From contig CAWDMN010000048.1 of NCBI GenBank assembly GCA_963803155.1, positions 1 to 64,000 of the forward strand: a stretch of DNA of 64,000 nucleotides, read 5' to 3'. Every line of letters begins with the position of its first letter. Within the stretch, counting starts at the first letter, position 1. The notes below the pieces were generated by a model. The model was not told the DNA's origin. It did no database searches and saw nothing but the letters and a program-made list of their open reading frames with translations. The translations under genes were made by a program, and so were the position numbers. Of this stretch, positions 55,528-64,000 are shown piece after piece. The stretch is from CAWDMN01 sp963803155. GTDB taxonomy: Bacteria; Acidobacteriota; Terriglobia; Versatilivoradales; Versatilivoraceae.

Positions 55528-56475
55528 CTAAGACACTAAAACAGCGGCAGAGTGAGCCAATTCCGCTCCCAAGGCACGGGCGATCGGGCGCAATTCATGC
55601 ATCAGTTGATCGAAGCAATCGGGAGTCAAAGACTGAGCCCCATCACTCATAGCCTCATAAGGTTTATTATGAACCTCAATAATCAATCCATCGGCCCCGA
55701 CGGCGACCGCGGCCCGGGATAGCCATTGGACCATCCACCAGCGGCCGGTGCCATGGCTGGGATCGACGATGACGGGCAAATGAGTCAATTGTTTCAACAT
55801 GGGAACAGCATTTAAATCGAGGGTGTTGCGCGTGGAATTTTCGAAGGTTCGAATCCCGCGCTCACACAGGATAATCCGCGCATTTCCGCCCTTCATGATA
55901 TATTCGGCCGCGAGGAGAAATTCTTCAATGGTAGAACACATGCCGCGCTTGAGCAGAACCGTTTTGCCGCACTTCCCCACCTCTTCCAAGATAGCAATGT
56001 TCTGCATGCTGCGGGATCCCACCTGTATGATATCCGCATAACGGCAGATCAGGTCGAGTTGACGCGTATCCAGCACTTCAGTCACCACCGGCAGGCCAGT
56101 CTCCTGCCGGGCCAAAGCGAGCAGTCTCAATCCTTCTTCCTTTAATCCCTGGAAAGCATAGGGAGAGCTGCGCGGTTTGTAAGCGCCACCACGCAAAAAG
56201 CTGGCCCCGCTAGCCTTGATGGCGCGAGCAATAGAGAGCAATTGGGTCTCGCTTTCAACAGCACAAGGGCCTGCCATCACGATTAGCTCATCTCCACCAA
56301 TCCGAACTCCATTTACATCGATTAGCGTACCTCCGGGAAGTGAATGCCGACCCACTAATTTGAGGCAAGCTTGGGCAGGGATTAATTTTTCCTCACGAAT
56401 GTGTTGGCCCGGATGTTGTCTCATAATTTCCAGCCTTATCAAAGAGGTGACATGTGACGCGTGGCAAGCGATCAA
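55528..56475 (-). CDS. aroF: 3-deoxy-7-phosphoheptulonate (DAHP) synthase, short N-terminus
   Basis: A protein of up to 315 residues of the AroF (type I-beta) kind: VMAGPCAVESETQLLSIARA, GASFLRGGAYKPRSSPYAFQ, VLLKRGMCSTIEEFLLAAEY, VIVDPSHGTGR and the end LTPDCFDQLMHELRPIA. It joins PEP and erythrose 4-phosphate at the start of the shikimate pathway. The usual N-terminal ferredoxin-like regulatory domain (about 70 residues) is missing or very short, so the start is uncertain and feedback control may be lost. It begins 26 bases after the Rid-family gene. Confidence 0.88.
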   Translation of the reverse strand: MIACHASHVTSLIRLEIMRQHPGQHIREEKLIPAQACLKLVGRHSLPGGTLIDVNGVRIGGDELIVMAGPCAVESETQLLSIARAIKASGASFLRGGAYKPRSSPYAFQGLKEEGLRLLALARQETGLPVVTEVLDTRQLDLICRYADIIQVGSRSMQNIAILEEVGKCGKTVLLKRGMCSTIEEFLLAAEYIMKGGNARIILCERGIRTFENSTRNTLDLNAVPMLKQLTHLPVIVDPSHGTGRWWMVQWLSRAAVAVGADGLIIEVHNKPYEAMSDGAQSLTPDCFDQLMHELRPIARALGAELAHSAAVLVS

Positions 56476-56501
56476 CCCAACTTGTTTTCCCTTAGTGTTG
56501 A

Positions 56502-57089
56502 TTAGCGGGAAGGAAAAAGGGCCACGGCTTCAATTTCCACCAGCAAATTCTCCCGGCACAGACGGGTCTGCACACCTACGCTGGCGGGAAGCGGATCCAG
56601 TCCCAACCACTTGAAGAAGGAGGTCCGGATGCGATTGAATTGGTCATAGTCACGCTCGATATCTCTGAGATAACAAGTGGTCCGGATCACATCGTGCCAG
56701 GAGGCACCTTCCGCCTTTAATAGGGTAGCAATGTTCCGATAGGTCCGCCAACTTTGCGCGCCAAAGTCACCCAAATGGATTGTCTTGCCATACTCGTCAA
56801 TGCTGGCGGTCCCGGAGATCAGGAGCAGGGTATAGCTGCCAATATCCAATCTTAAACCGCGCGAAAATGAAGAAGGCTTTGCATAATTAAAAGCCTCATT
56901 GAGAACCTCGGGAGCCCGGATTGCCCTCTTCTCCAAAATGGAACGAGAGGCCAATTCCGGAGGCAGGCAAAATTCCTGAAATTTCCCGTCTTCAGAGAGC
57001 ATCCCCAGCAGCATCAATTCAGCGCGTTCCCCATCGGTCAACCGATCGAAATTAATCAATAATTCTGAAGTGGTTGTACAAGGTGTCAT
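56502..57089 (-). CDS. Rid (YjgF/UK114) family protein with N-terminal extension
   Basis: A 195-residue protein. The C-terminal 120 residues are a Rid domain (LLLISGTASIDEYGKTIHLG, DFGAQSWRTYRNIATLLKAE, ASWHDVIRTTCYLRDI, ASVGVQTRLCRENLLVEIEA). The N-terminal 75 residues are an extra domain. Rid proteins hydrolyse reactive imines, and relatives with extended N-termini act on chorismate. Since the next gene is DAHP synthase, a role in aromatic metabolism is possible but not proved. Confidence 0.78.
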   Translation of the reverse strand: MTPCTTTSELLINFDRLTDGERAELMLLGMLSEDGKFQEFCLPPELASRSILEKRAIRAPEVLNEAFNYAKPSSFSRGLRLDIGSYTLLLISGTASIDEYGKTIHLGDFGAQSWRTYRNIATLLKAEGASWHDVIRTTCYLRDIERDYDQFNRIRTSFFKWLGLDPLPASVGVQTRLCRENLLVEIEAVALFPSR

Positions 57090-57210
57090 GGAACCATTCC
57101 TTTTCTATAAGTGACGTTCAAAATACAGAGCACATTTTTATAGCGTTCGACCATTTTAAAAGAACCGCCCATGTCAGCTCGGCTGCTGCAACAAAAATAT
57201 GATAATTCCC

Positions 57211-57245
57211 AGACCTCGCGGGTCTTCAAAACCTGTGAAGTCTCT
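57211..57245. repeat. short palindromic repeat unit
   Basis: AGACCTCGCGGGTCTTC followed by AAAACCTGTGAAGTCT contains two related palindromic halves (AGACC/GGTCT). It looks like an intergenic palindromic repeat in the gap between the Rid gene and the binding-protein gene. Only one copy was found. Confidence 0.3.
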
Positions 57246-57306
57246 GTCAGAGGTGCTCATCGAAAAACTCAAATCTCTTTTGTTGAGTATCTGCTTCTCC
57301 GGAAAA

Positions 57307-58542
57307 CTATTTCTGACTGGCCACCTCCGGGATCTCCAACCGTCCCCAGGCTCCATTTCTCAGCGTCAGCAAATGCGGGATAGCTTCATTGCCCCCCAAG
57401 GAATTAAACTGGTATCTCCCCGCCAAACCTTGATAATCCGTTCCAGACAATCCCTTCCGAATGGCTGCCCGGTCGAGTCCATTTTTTTCAATGGCTCGAA
57501 CTACGATGTGGGCTACATCATAAGAATATATAGCGACTAGTCCTGGTTCATTGCCTGTCTGATCTAGATACTTCCGCTGAAAAGCTTTGAAGGAAGGGGA
57601 GGAAGAACTCCAATCATAGGGGGATGCCACCACTATTTTACCCAAGTCGGACGCCTCCGCTTCGACTTCAGGGGTTGCCAAAGAGGAAGGAACCAGGACG
57701 GGAGCTTGAATCCCCTGTTTTCGCAAGGCCTGCAGGAGCGGCAGTGCGGTTTCCACCCGTCCCCAAAGCAAGATGGCATCCGCCGGAATCTCCTTAACCT
57801 TGGAAACAATGTCTTCGGGATTTTCTGGCCGATATTCCAATTGCTGGCAAAATGTCATCCGATGGTGGCGAGAAGATTCCTGAATCCGCCTGAGAGCTGC
57901 GTAGGACTCCCTCTCTCCTTCCGTCAACAGCACTATACGCTGAAAACTTTTCCGGCTGGCGTAATTCAACAACAACTCCGCTTGTTGCTGATCGGAAGGC
58001 ATGGCGCGAAAAACCCAGGGAACATTGGCATATTCCACCGTGGAATCGATGGCGGCGGGAGAAATGACTGGCACCCAGGTTTTGGAGACCACCAGTTCCG
58101 CCATATGGGTGTGCTGGCCATCCAAGGCCCCTAAAATGGCCCAAACCTTATCCTCATAAATCAAGCTCACTGTTTGGGAGGCTGCCACTCCCCATAACCC
58201 GTCGTCCGGTCGAAACACCATTTCATAAGGGATGGAGCGTTCGACTAACAGACAAGAGGCGTCCCCTTGTTTCCCAGTGGCAGAGGCAGGCCTGACTCGA
58301 TACCCTCCGTTTGCATTGGCTTCCTCGAGGACAATTTGGATGGCGGCCCTCATTTCCTTTCCCAACGCGGAATTCGCCGGGCCAAGAACTCCCAACCGCA
58401 CAGAAGAGAGTTGATCGAGGGCGGCAGGAGACTCCGTCTCATTTTGGAAACCGGCACCAGCCTTTGAAAAATCCATATAAGCCGGGGGCGCCATCCACAC
58501 AAGCAAAAATGTGAAAAACAGCCAATTCATAAAACATCTCAT
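57307..58542 (-). CDS. periplasmic branched-chain amino acid-type binding protein 1
   Basis: A 411-residue type I periplasmic binding protein (Peripla_BP_6). A signal peptide (FMNWLFFTFLLVWMAPPAYM) is followed by VRLGVLGPANSALGKEMRAA, VLEEANANGGYRVRPASA and a second lobe with FQRIVLLTEGERESYAALRR. No permease or ATPase genes are next to it; the following genes are a second binding protein, a beta-propeller and a cytochrome. It may be a sensor or ligand-binding partner rather than an uptake component. Confidence 0.82.
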   Translation of the reverse strand: MRCFMNWLFFTFLLVWMAPPAYMDFSKAGAGFQNETESPAALDQLSSVRLGVLGPANSALGKEMRAAIQIVLEEANANGGYRVRPASATGKQGDASCLLVERSIPYEMVFRPDDGLWGVAASQTVSLIYEDKVWAILGALDGQHTHMAELVVSKTWVPVISPAAIDSTVEYANVPWVFRAMPSDQQQAELLLNYASRKSFQRIVLLTEGERESYAALRRIQESSRHHRMTFCQQLEYRPENPEDIVSKVKEIPADAILLWGRVETALPLLQALRKQGIQAPVLVPSSLATPEVEAEASDLGKIVVASPYDWSSSSPSFKAFQRKYLDQTGNEPGLVAIYSYDVAHIVVRAIEKNGLDRAAIRKGLSGTDYQGLAGRYQFNSLGGNEAIPHLLTLRNGAWGRLEIPEVASQK

Positions 58543-58649
58543 GACTTCGATTTTAGCTTTCAGAAACCATTGATCTTCATCCCAGAATTACAATCTACAT
58601 TTCAAAATCGGCAATCCAGAATCTTCAATCCCAAATCCACAATCCGCAA

Positions 58650-60101
58650 TTAAAACAGCCGATCCACTTTGGGGACACCATAAACAAACCGGCCATTTTG
58701 GACCGTGGCTACGCAGACCGGGCGGCGGTTGGTATAGACCTGATCGAAATCTACCTCTCCAGTCACCCCTTTCCAGTGATTCATTTCAGCTAACTCATCT
58801 CGGATTTTGTAGCGGTTCAAGCCGGCTTTTTGAATGGCTTCGATGATCATCCAGGTGCCATCGTAGGAATGCGCCGCGTAGGTGTCCGGCTCTTCCCCAT
58901 ACAGTGCCTTGTATTTGGTTTTAAACTCCTGATACTTGGGGTTCGGGTCTGTCGGATTATAAGGGGAAGTTGCCACAACTCCTTCCGCGGCAGGCCCAGC
59001 CGCTTCCAAGAACAGCGGATTGATGACCCGTTCGCAGGCAATAATCGGGATATTCATTCCTAATTCCCGCATTCTTTTGACCAGCAGCCCGGCGGGCTCA
59101 GCATCCGCCCAAAGTACGATCCCATCCGGTTGGGCCTCCTTGAGCCGATCCATCTGGGTCACGAAATCCAAGTTCACCTGCCCGTAGTTGATTTCGTAAT
59201 TCACTTCAATCGGAGTCGGTTTCTGAAAGAGGATGGAGGCCTTCTTGAAACGAGCTACGCCAAAACGGCCATAGCGGTTGTTGGCGCGCAAAATGGCCAC
59301 TTTGTTCAAACCAAGTTGTTTGTAAACGTAATAGGAAATAGTATAAATCATCTGCCGGTCATCCGGCACAATGCGGAACACCCACGGTATTTTGGTTTCC
59401 ATCAGCGTGGGATCCAGATCGGACACGTTCATGATGGGGATTTCCGTGCGCAAGGCCACTCGGATGGCAATGTGGGTATTAGCTCCATCTACGGTCCCAA
59501 TCACCGCCAAGCATTTGTCCTCATACGTGAAATCAACGATCTCGTTTGCGGATGCCCCCCACAGGCCAGTATCATTCCGGGAAACGAGATTAAAAGGCTT
59601 TCCTTGGTACCCGCCTTTGTCATTCGCTTCATCAATCGCCATCTTGGTGCCGTTATACATGGATTTCCCCATGTAGCTTTCATTGCTGCGTTCCATGGGA
59701 GCCAGCAAAGCGATATTGACTTTGTCCACGGCCAGTTCTGGCTTTTCCCGTCCGGGCCCCCAAAAGGTGACCTCGGAATCACTGGGCACCCAGTACTTTT
59801 TGTAAGGTTCTTTGACAAACTTCCCATACGGCTCCAAATCCTCGGGCATATTGCCGTAGAGTTCTTTTTTCTTAGGAGCATCAGTGGCTGAGGCCGCGGC
59901 AATTTGATTTTCCGACGCTTTAGACGATTCGCCTTTGACTGTGACGGACTGTTTCGTTGCCAATTTTATAGCTGTTTTTGAAACCGTGGTTTTTGAATCC
60001 ACTTGGGTCTGATCCACTGGCTTGCTCTCTTCAGCTCCAAGCCAACTGGCAATCCCCATGAGAAAGGCTGCAATCAGAGTAATTTTTTTCCGTGTTTTCA
60101 T
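58650..60101 (-). CDS. periplasmic branched-chain amino acid-type binding protein 2
   Basis: A 483-residue binding protein related to the previous one, with a signal peptide (MKTRKKITLIAAFLMGIASW), an N-terminal extension of about 90 residues rich in Lys, Ser and Thr, then VNIALLAPMERSNESYMGKS, MAIDEANDKGGYQGKPFNLV and IVLWADAEPAGLLVKRMREL. It is four bases after the propeller gene, so they are co-translated. The gap to binding protein 1 (107 bases) holds degenerate AATCC-type repeats. Confidence 0.85.
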   Translation of the reverse strand: MKTRKKITLIAAFLMGIASWLGAEESKPVDQTQVDSKTTVSKTAIKLATKQSVTVKGESSKASENQIAAASATDAPKKKELYGNMPEDLEPYGKFVKEPYKKYWVPSDSEVTFWGPGREKPELAVDKVNIALLAPMERSNESYMGKSMYNGTKMAIDEANDKGGYQGKPFNLVSRNDTGLWGASANEIVDFTYEDKCLAVIGTVDGANTHIAIRVALRTEIPIMNVSDLDPTLMETKIPWVFRIVPDDRQMIYTISYYVYKQLGLNKVAILRANNRYGRFGVARFKKASILFQKPTPIEVNYEINYGQVNLDFVTQMDRLKEAQPDGIVLWADAEPAGLLVKRMRELGMNIPIIACERVINPLFLEAAGPAAEGVVATSPYNPTDPNPKYQEFKTKYKALYGEEPDTYAAHSYDGTWMIIEAIQKAGLNRYKIRDELAEMNHWKGVTGEVDFDQVYTNRRPVCVATVQNGRFVYGVPKVDRLF

Positions 60102-60104
60102 TGT

Positions 60105-61289
60105 CTATTTCCCTCCCTTCCAAATGCCATGGCTTATACCCTTGGATGTGGCCACCCAAACATCGTTACCTTGAAAATCAACTCCATATATATGGTTGTT
60201 TGCCAAGGGGTGGTCCAATGGGACCTTTTTGACCAGCTTCTTGTCATCATCGTAAACCCGGGCTTCATATCCCTTGGTTCCCTCAATGTTCTTGGCACCT
60301 TCGGCCCCGCGCTGGTGTTCCCAAACCGGATCCACCGGCACATAGCTGACCCACTTATTGTTGTCTCCATTTACAGTGCCCAGCCCATGGTCCGTACAGA
60401 CCCAAGCCACATTGTGATTGGCCTTCACCATGTTGATGAAGTTGCTAGGAATTCCGCAATCAACATCGGTATAACCCCGCCAGTGGCGGCCATCGTAGCG
60501 GCTCATCCCAAAGTAGGTGGAGACCCAGAGAATCTTGTCCACGTAACTGGTGCTGGTGGTAATGACGTGAATCAACCCATCATCCCGCATGATATCGACT
60601 TCCATCTCCCCGTCCGGGTCCAACCAGGATCTCCACCCCTGCGTGGCAATGTCGAACTCCATCACGCCGCCACCCCAAAGCGCGGCATACATTTTTCCGT
60701 CGTTGTAAGTGACAAAATAGCCCCAGGGCTCATGCTGAGGAGAATTGGCCGGAGTAAAAACATCCCAGACTTTTTCGGCAACTCGGTATCTGCCCTCGCC
60801 CGCCGTAGTGGCCACCCAGACATTCTGGTTTTCCATGCAAATGCCAAATACCACGTCATTGGGCAATCCGCTATTGAATTGCGTGAAGACTTCAAATTTT
60901 CCATTGGAAATGTGTGTGACCCCTTTCATCGTAGCGGCCCAGACATCCCGAGTCGCAGGGTCTATCGCGAGGGCCAAAACTCCAGGATAGGATAAGCCAT
61001 CCTTCACTCCGAAGGAAGTCCACTTGCCATTTTCGAAGAGGGCCAGTCCATTGTCCGTTCCCGCCCAAATCCGGTCGCGATCCACCGCAATACAATAGAC
61101 CTTATTGGAGGGCAGACCATCTTCAAGGTGGAAAGACTCCCAATGAGTATAAATTCGGGGATATCCATCCGCCGCAGCTGAAGACAGACTGGGAGCAGGA
61201 GACTCCGCTGAATCGGCTGCCGTAACCGGATGTACCGACCATAGAAAACATCCCATGAATAAACAAAGCCATGTAAACCAACGTTTCAT
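60105..61289 (-). CDS. secreted beta-propeller protein
   Basis: A 394-residue protein with a signal peptide (WLCLFMGCFLWSVHPVTAAD). The mature part has repeated blades with the pattern of two-component-regulator propellers: SFHLEDGLPSNKVYCIAVDR, DRIWAGTDNGLALFENGKWT, VWAATMKGVTHISNGKFEVF and VWVATSKGISHGIWKGGK. It lacks a kinase domain, so it is a stand-alone periplasmic or surface propeller. The gene is in the same unit as the binding proteins and, 136 bases upstream, the multihaem cytochrome. Confidence 0.82.
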   Translation of the reverse strand: MKRWFTWLCLFMGCFLWSVHPVTAADSAESPAPSLSSAAADGYPRIYTHWESFHLEDGLPSNKVYCIAVDRDRIWAGTDNGLALFENGKWTSFGVKDGLSYPGVLALAIDPATRDVWAATMKGVTHISNGKFEVFTQFNSGLPNDVVFGICMENQNVWVATTAGEGRYRVAEKVWDVFTPANSPQHEPWGYFVTYNDGKMYAALWGGGVMEFDIATQGWRSWLDPDGEMEVDIMRDDGLIHVITTSTSYVDKILWVSTYFGMSRYDGRHWRGYTDVDCGIPSNFINMVKANHNVAWVCTDHGLGTVNGDNNKWVSYVPVDPVWEHQRGAEGAKNIEGTKGYEARVYDDDKKLVKKVPLDHPLANNHIYGVDFQGNDVWVATSKGISHGIWKGGK

Positions 61290-61425
61290 TTATTCCTCCT
61301 TATGGACTTAATAATTGAAAGGCTCCAGCCCTGGTGATTCGCCTTTACCCTTAAAAGACCATCGATTCCCAAGCAGTTTCCCGTACGGGCCAATCTGCGT
61401 CCCGGCAAGACACAGCTCAAATGAA

Positions 61426-63999
61426 TCACATTCCTCCGCCAGAACTATTCACCGGCGCCGCTTTCCCCTTGTCCGTCCAGTGATTAATCCTCTTCATTCC
61501 TGCTTGCATATCAAAAGGGGGAATCATCTTCTTCAATATGGCATGCGAGGGTTTGGGCATGTGACAAGCTATGCAATCTTCTGCTTTGGGAATTTTCAAA
61601 CCAGCAGCAATTGCCTTGTTCCGGTCACTCATCACCTTCGTGTACTCGGATCCCGGCCCGTGGCATCCTTCACAGGACACTCCTTCTTCGATCCGGAAAT
61701 TGGGCGCCCGGGAATCCTCAGTCACCAAGGCCGCCGTACCATGACAGGCCAGGCAGGTGGCGCTATATTGCGGATTGCCCTTGACCCCCATTTCTTTGGC
61801 GACCATCATCGCCATTTCCCGCCCCAATACCACCCAGCTTCGCCCATGCCCCGTACCCAACAAGGTCTTATATTGGCTGAGGTGGCAATTCGCGCAAACT
61901 TTAACCCCTTCATACCGGGCGCTGGATTTAACGGGGTTGCTCAACCCCTGCACGCGAAACAGGCTGCGCCGCTCCGTGCTGGGAGGAAACATCACCTGCA
62001 TAAACTCTTGATCCGAATAGGGGGGGCGAGCGGTCAGCGTTTTTATATATTCGATCAGCGCATTCAATTCCCGCTTATCGATGGTACCGTTGGTGGTCCC
62101 GTGCAAGTCATCCGGATTGTGAGTCGTCCAAATTTCCTCCAGGGAATAGCAACGGCCATCATGCAGATAGGGAGCATTTTCCGAGACGTTGGTCAACTGG
62201 GGAGTGTCTACCAGCGAGTCCATGTCGAAATAGGCGCGATTCCCCACGTTGTGCAACTTCTGATCTGCATAGTAAGGAGGCCGGTGACAAGTGATACAAC
62301 GATTCCCCGCGGGGATGTAACGGCCGGCAAATGGACCGGCCCGGACGAATGCCCTCTCGAAAATCTGCCGGCCGTCTTCCTGGGCTTCGGTCAACACCAC
62401 TTCATCCGAGCGGTTGTTGTAAGCCTGAAAACGGTTGGGCCCAAAAGGAATGGATTCCACGAACTTGACCACATCTTTGAGTTGCTGGGGATCAAAACCA
62501 TGGGACCGGAAAAAGATCTGCGCCGTCCGGGGACCGTCCTGGCGGGCGATCGAGGGATTTTTCCCATTCCACTTAAATGGCGCCGTAAAGGCAATGCCGC
62601 GCAGAGTCCGGTTATCCACCAGGTTCTGCCCCATGGCATCCACACCGGCCACAATGTCGTACTGCAAACCATCCACGTGATATTCCGGATGGCAGGTATT
62701 GCAGCTTAATTGTCTTTGATAACTGAAATTGCTGCTGTTAAACAGCTTTTCGCCATGCCGTAAAGCGGTTTCAATTTGCGGGCCGCCCAAATCAATCGTC
62801 TCAGCGGTTTTGTTGGTCCGGGTATCCACAACCGAGATGGTGTCGGCCAGCCGGTTGGCAATATAAAGCCTTTGTCCATCCGGGGAAATGGCCAAGTCTT
62901 TTGGATTGCTTCCCGTGGGGATCCTTGCCACGACATATTCGGCGCTGAGAGCCAGATGCCGGGCATAGCGCCGAATGGCCTCATCAGGAATTCCAATTTT
63001 CCCATCGTGGAAATGGAGCAGTTTGCGCAATTTTTCCATGTCGACCACCGAGATCAGGTCCGCCCCGCTGGAAGAGACATACAGGTATTTCCCATCCGGA
63101 GAAAAGGCCAGTCCGTATGGGTCCGCAAAATAGCGGTTGGCTTCATCCAGGAGGAAATAAGCCACGCGGCCTCCCGGGCTTGCCTCAGCAATGGCAAATC
63201 CATGCGTGACCATCCAACCTTGATAGATCTGGGTTTCCGGAATCAGATTCTTGGTGAGTTCCAAAGCCACCACCACCAGCTTCCCATCGGGACTGACCGC
63301 CACATCCTGACCGGCCACCGTGGATTCCAGCCACAGACGCCCCGCCACCAATTGCTTCCCCGTATCCACGATGGTCAATTCGGTGACCGGTGCAGTGCGA
63401 AAAGGAACCGGATTGGAAAGCTCGTGGGAGATAAAGAGAAAATTGCCTGCGGGACTCACTTCCTGGCCAAAGGGGGAAGTCCCGGTTCCAAGACGTTTTA
63501 GCGTCTCGAAGCTCCTGGTGTCCACAATGGACAAAGTGTTGGATCCCATGTTCGTCACATAAAGATGGGCACCGCTGGCATCCACCCGGATCTGATGGGG
63601 CTCCTCCAGGTTTGGAATCGTCCGGATCAGCTTTTGATTGGACAAATCATAAACCATCACACTGTCTTCCCACCGGTTCCCCACATAGAGACGCCTCTCA
63701 TCGGGACTCAGGGCAATTCCCAAGGGGTGTCTCCCGGTTTTCAGCGTGCCGATCACTTTCCGGTCCGGCAAATTGACGATGAGCACTTCCTGGCTGTTTT
63801 CACAAACCGCATAGAGGGTCTTCCCATCCCGGGAAAGGGCCAATTGGATGGGGGATTTGTAAAAATCATCTTCTGGCACTGCATGCTGAGCGCGCATACT
63901 GCCATCTAACTGCGGGGGTGGATTATTTAAAGACAAACTGAAAAATGTATAAAGACAAAGAGCCGTCAGGCCGAAAACGATTATCCCAAACCGTCGCAA
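61426..63999 (-). CDS. multihaem cytochrome c fused to YVTN beta-propeller, 5' end at window edge
   Basis: At least 857 residues. The visible start is a TTG at 63999 followed by a signal-like stretch (RRFGIIVFGLTALCLYTFF), so the true start is here or just outside. Residues 50-380 are a YVTN-type propeller (GKTLYAVCENSQEVLIVNLP, SPDERRLYVGNRWEDSVMVY). Residues 400-650 resemble the di-haem peroxidase/MauG type with CNTCH (about 435) and CITCH (about 570). The C-terminus has CANCH, CLACH, CEGCH and CIACH (about 700-812), like cytochrome c554. Six haem sites make it an electron-transfer protein of the periplasm. Confidence 0.85.
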   Translation of the reverse strand: MRRFGIIVFGLTALCLYTFFSLSLNNPPPQLDGSMRAQHAVPEDDFYKSPIQLALSRDGKTLYAVCENSQEVLIVNLPDRKVIGTLKTGRHPLGIALSPDERRLYVGNRWEDSVMVYDLSNQKLIRTIPNLEEPHQIRVDASGAHLYVTNMGSNTLSIVDTRSFETLKRLGTGTSPFGQEVSPAGNFLFISHELSNPVPFRTAPVTELTIVDTGKQLVAGRLWLESTVAGQDVAVSPDGKLVVVALELTKNLIPETQIYQGWMVTHGFAIAEASPGGRVAYFLLDEANRYFADPYGLAFSPDGKYLYVSSSGADLISVVDMEKLRKLLHFHDGKIGIPDEAIRRYARHLALSAEYVVARIPTGSNPKDLAISPDGQRLYIANRLADTISVVDTRTNKTAETIDLGGPQIETALRHGEKLFNSSNFSYQRQLSCNTCHPEYHVDGLQYDIVAGVDAMGQNLVDNRTLRGIAFTAPFKWNGKNPSIARQDGPRTAQIFFRSHGFDPQQLKDVVKFVESIPFGPNRFQAYNNRSDEVVLTEAQEDGRQIFERAFVRAGPFAGRYIPAGNRCITCHRPPYYADQKLHNVGNRAYFDMDSLVDTPQLTNVSENAPYLHDGRCYSLEEIWTTHNPDDLHGTTNGTIDKRELNALIEYIKTLTARPPYSDQEFMQVMFPPSTERRSLFRVQGLSNPVKSSARYEGVKVCANCHLSQYKTLLGTGHGRSWVVLGREMAMMVAKEMGVKGNPQYSATCLACHGTAALVTEDSRAPNFRIEEGVSCEGCHGPGSEYTKVMSDRNKAIAAGLKIPKAEDCIACHMPKPSHAILKKMIPPFDMQAGMKRINHWTDKGKAAPVNSSGGGM

Positions 64000-64000
64000 T

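Noticed and set aside
55846..55856. GGTTCGAATCC, a tRNA T-loop-like string
   Set aside because: It lies inside the DAHP synthase coding sequence (reverse strand, encoding GIRTFENS), and no acceptor stem or anticodon arm can be formed around it.

Overview
The window looks like chromosomal DNA of a diderm (outer-membrane) bacterium. TolC, MlaD/E/F, a TonB-dependent receptor and HtrA all imply an outer membrane. The Oar-like receptor with an N-terminal carboxypeptidase-regulatory domain and the VWFA protein of the type common in Acidobacteriota point to that phylum or a close relative; this is an inference from gene families, not from a phylogenetic marker. The DNA is mosaic: roughly 0.5-8.7 kb is visibly GC-rich, 15.8-23.8 kb is AT-rich, and five complete insertion sequences plus several broken genes mark it as an accessory region.

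Layout. 0-0.5 kb: edge of a gene and a broken hemerythrin-like gene. 0.6-8.7 kb (minus): TetR-controlled efflux operon, tetR-hlyD-dual ABC ATPase (frameshifted)-two permeases-DUF6448 protein-tolC, with two matching candidate operators. 8.8-10.5 kb: broken winged-helix gene and a secreted methyltransferase-like protein. 11.0-25.3 kb: a defence island, all genes on the minus strand: truncated hsdS, a CBASS pair (CD-NTase plus Cap15-like 2TM beta-barrel effector), a leftover hsdS 3' end, a PHP/SMC-type ATPase gene of the TrlF family split by two IS256 elements, a HEPN-like gene with an IS66 element 5 bp upstream of its start, and an Xre/RES toxin-antitoxin pair. 25.3-34 kb: OsmC, small secreted protein, sugar nucleotidyltransferase, NarL-type two-component pair, TauE/DUF1634 pair, remains of lgt and of a transposase, DksA-like zinc-finger protein. 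34.7-41.8 kb: a secreted protein with an LPxTG-like tail, a repeat protein, an NtrB/NtrC-type pair, and a sortase overlapping a VWFA protein. 43.4-48.4 kb: Mla-type lipid transport genes and an HtrA protease. 49-57 kb: second sugar nucleotidyltransferase, a radical SAM remnant, TonB receptor, DAHP synthase and a Rid-family protein. 57.3-64 kb: two periplasmic binding proteins, a beta-propeller protein and a multihaem cytochrome/beta-propeller protein running to the window edge.

Main point: the intact CBASS pair sits between an hsdS gene and trlF, and a second, diverged hsdS 3' end lies between the CBASS pair and trlF. The simplest reading is that an hsdS-trlF operon received a CBASS cassette (with or without a new hsdS end) at the hsdS 3' terminus. 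Later IS256 insertions broke trlF twice and an IS256-associated deletion removed the start of hsdS, while the CBASS genes stayed open. Removing the IS256 copies and one target duplicate each restores a continuous trlF frame of about 1032 residues, so those insertions look recent.

Limits: all family names come from reading motifs and protein character by eye; no search was run.
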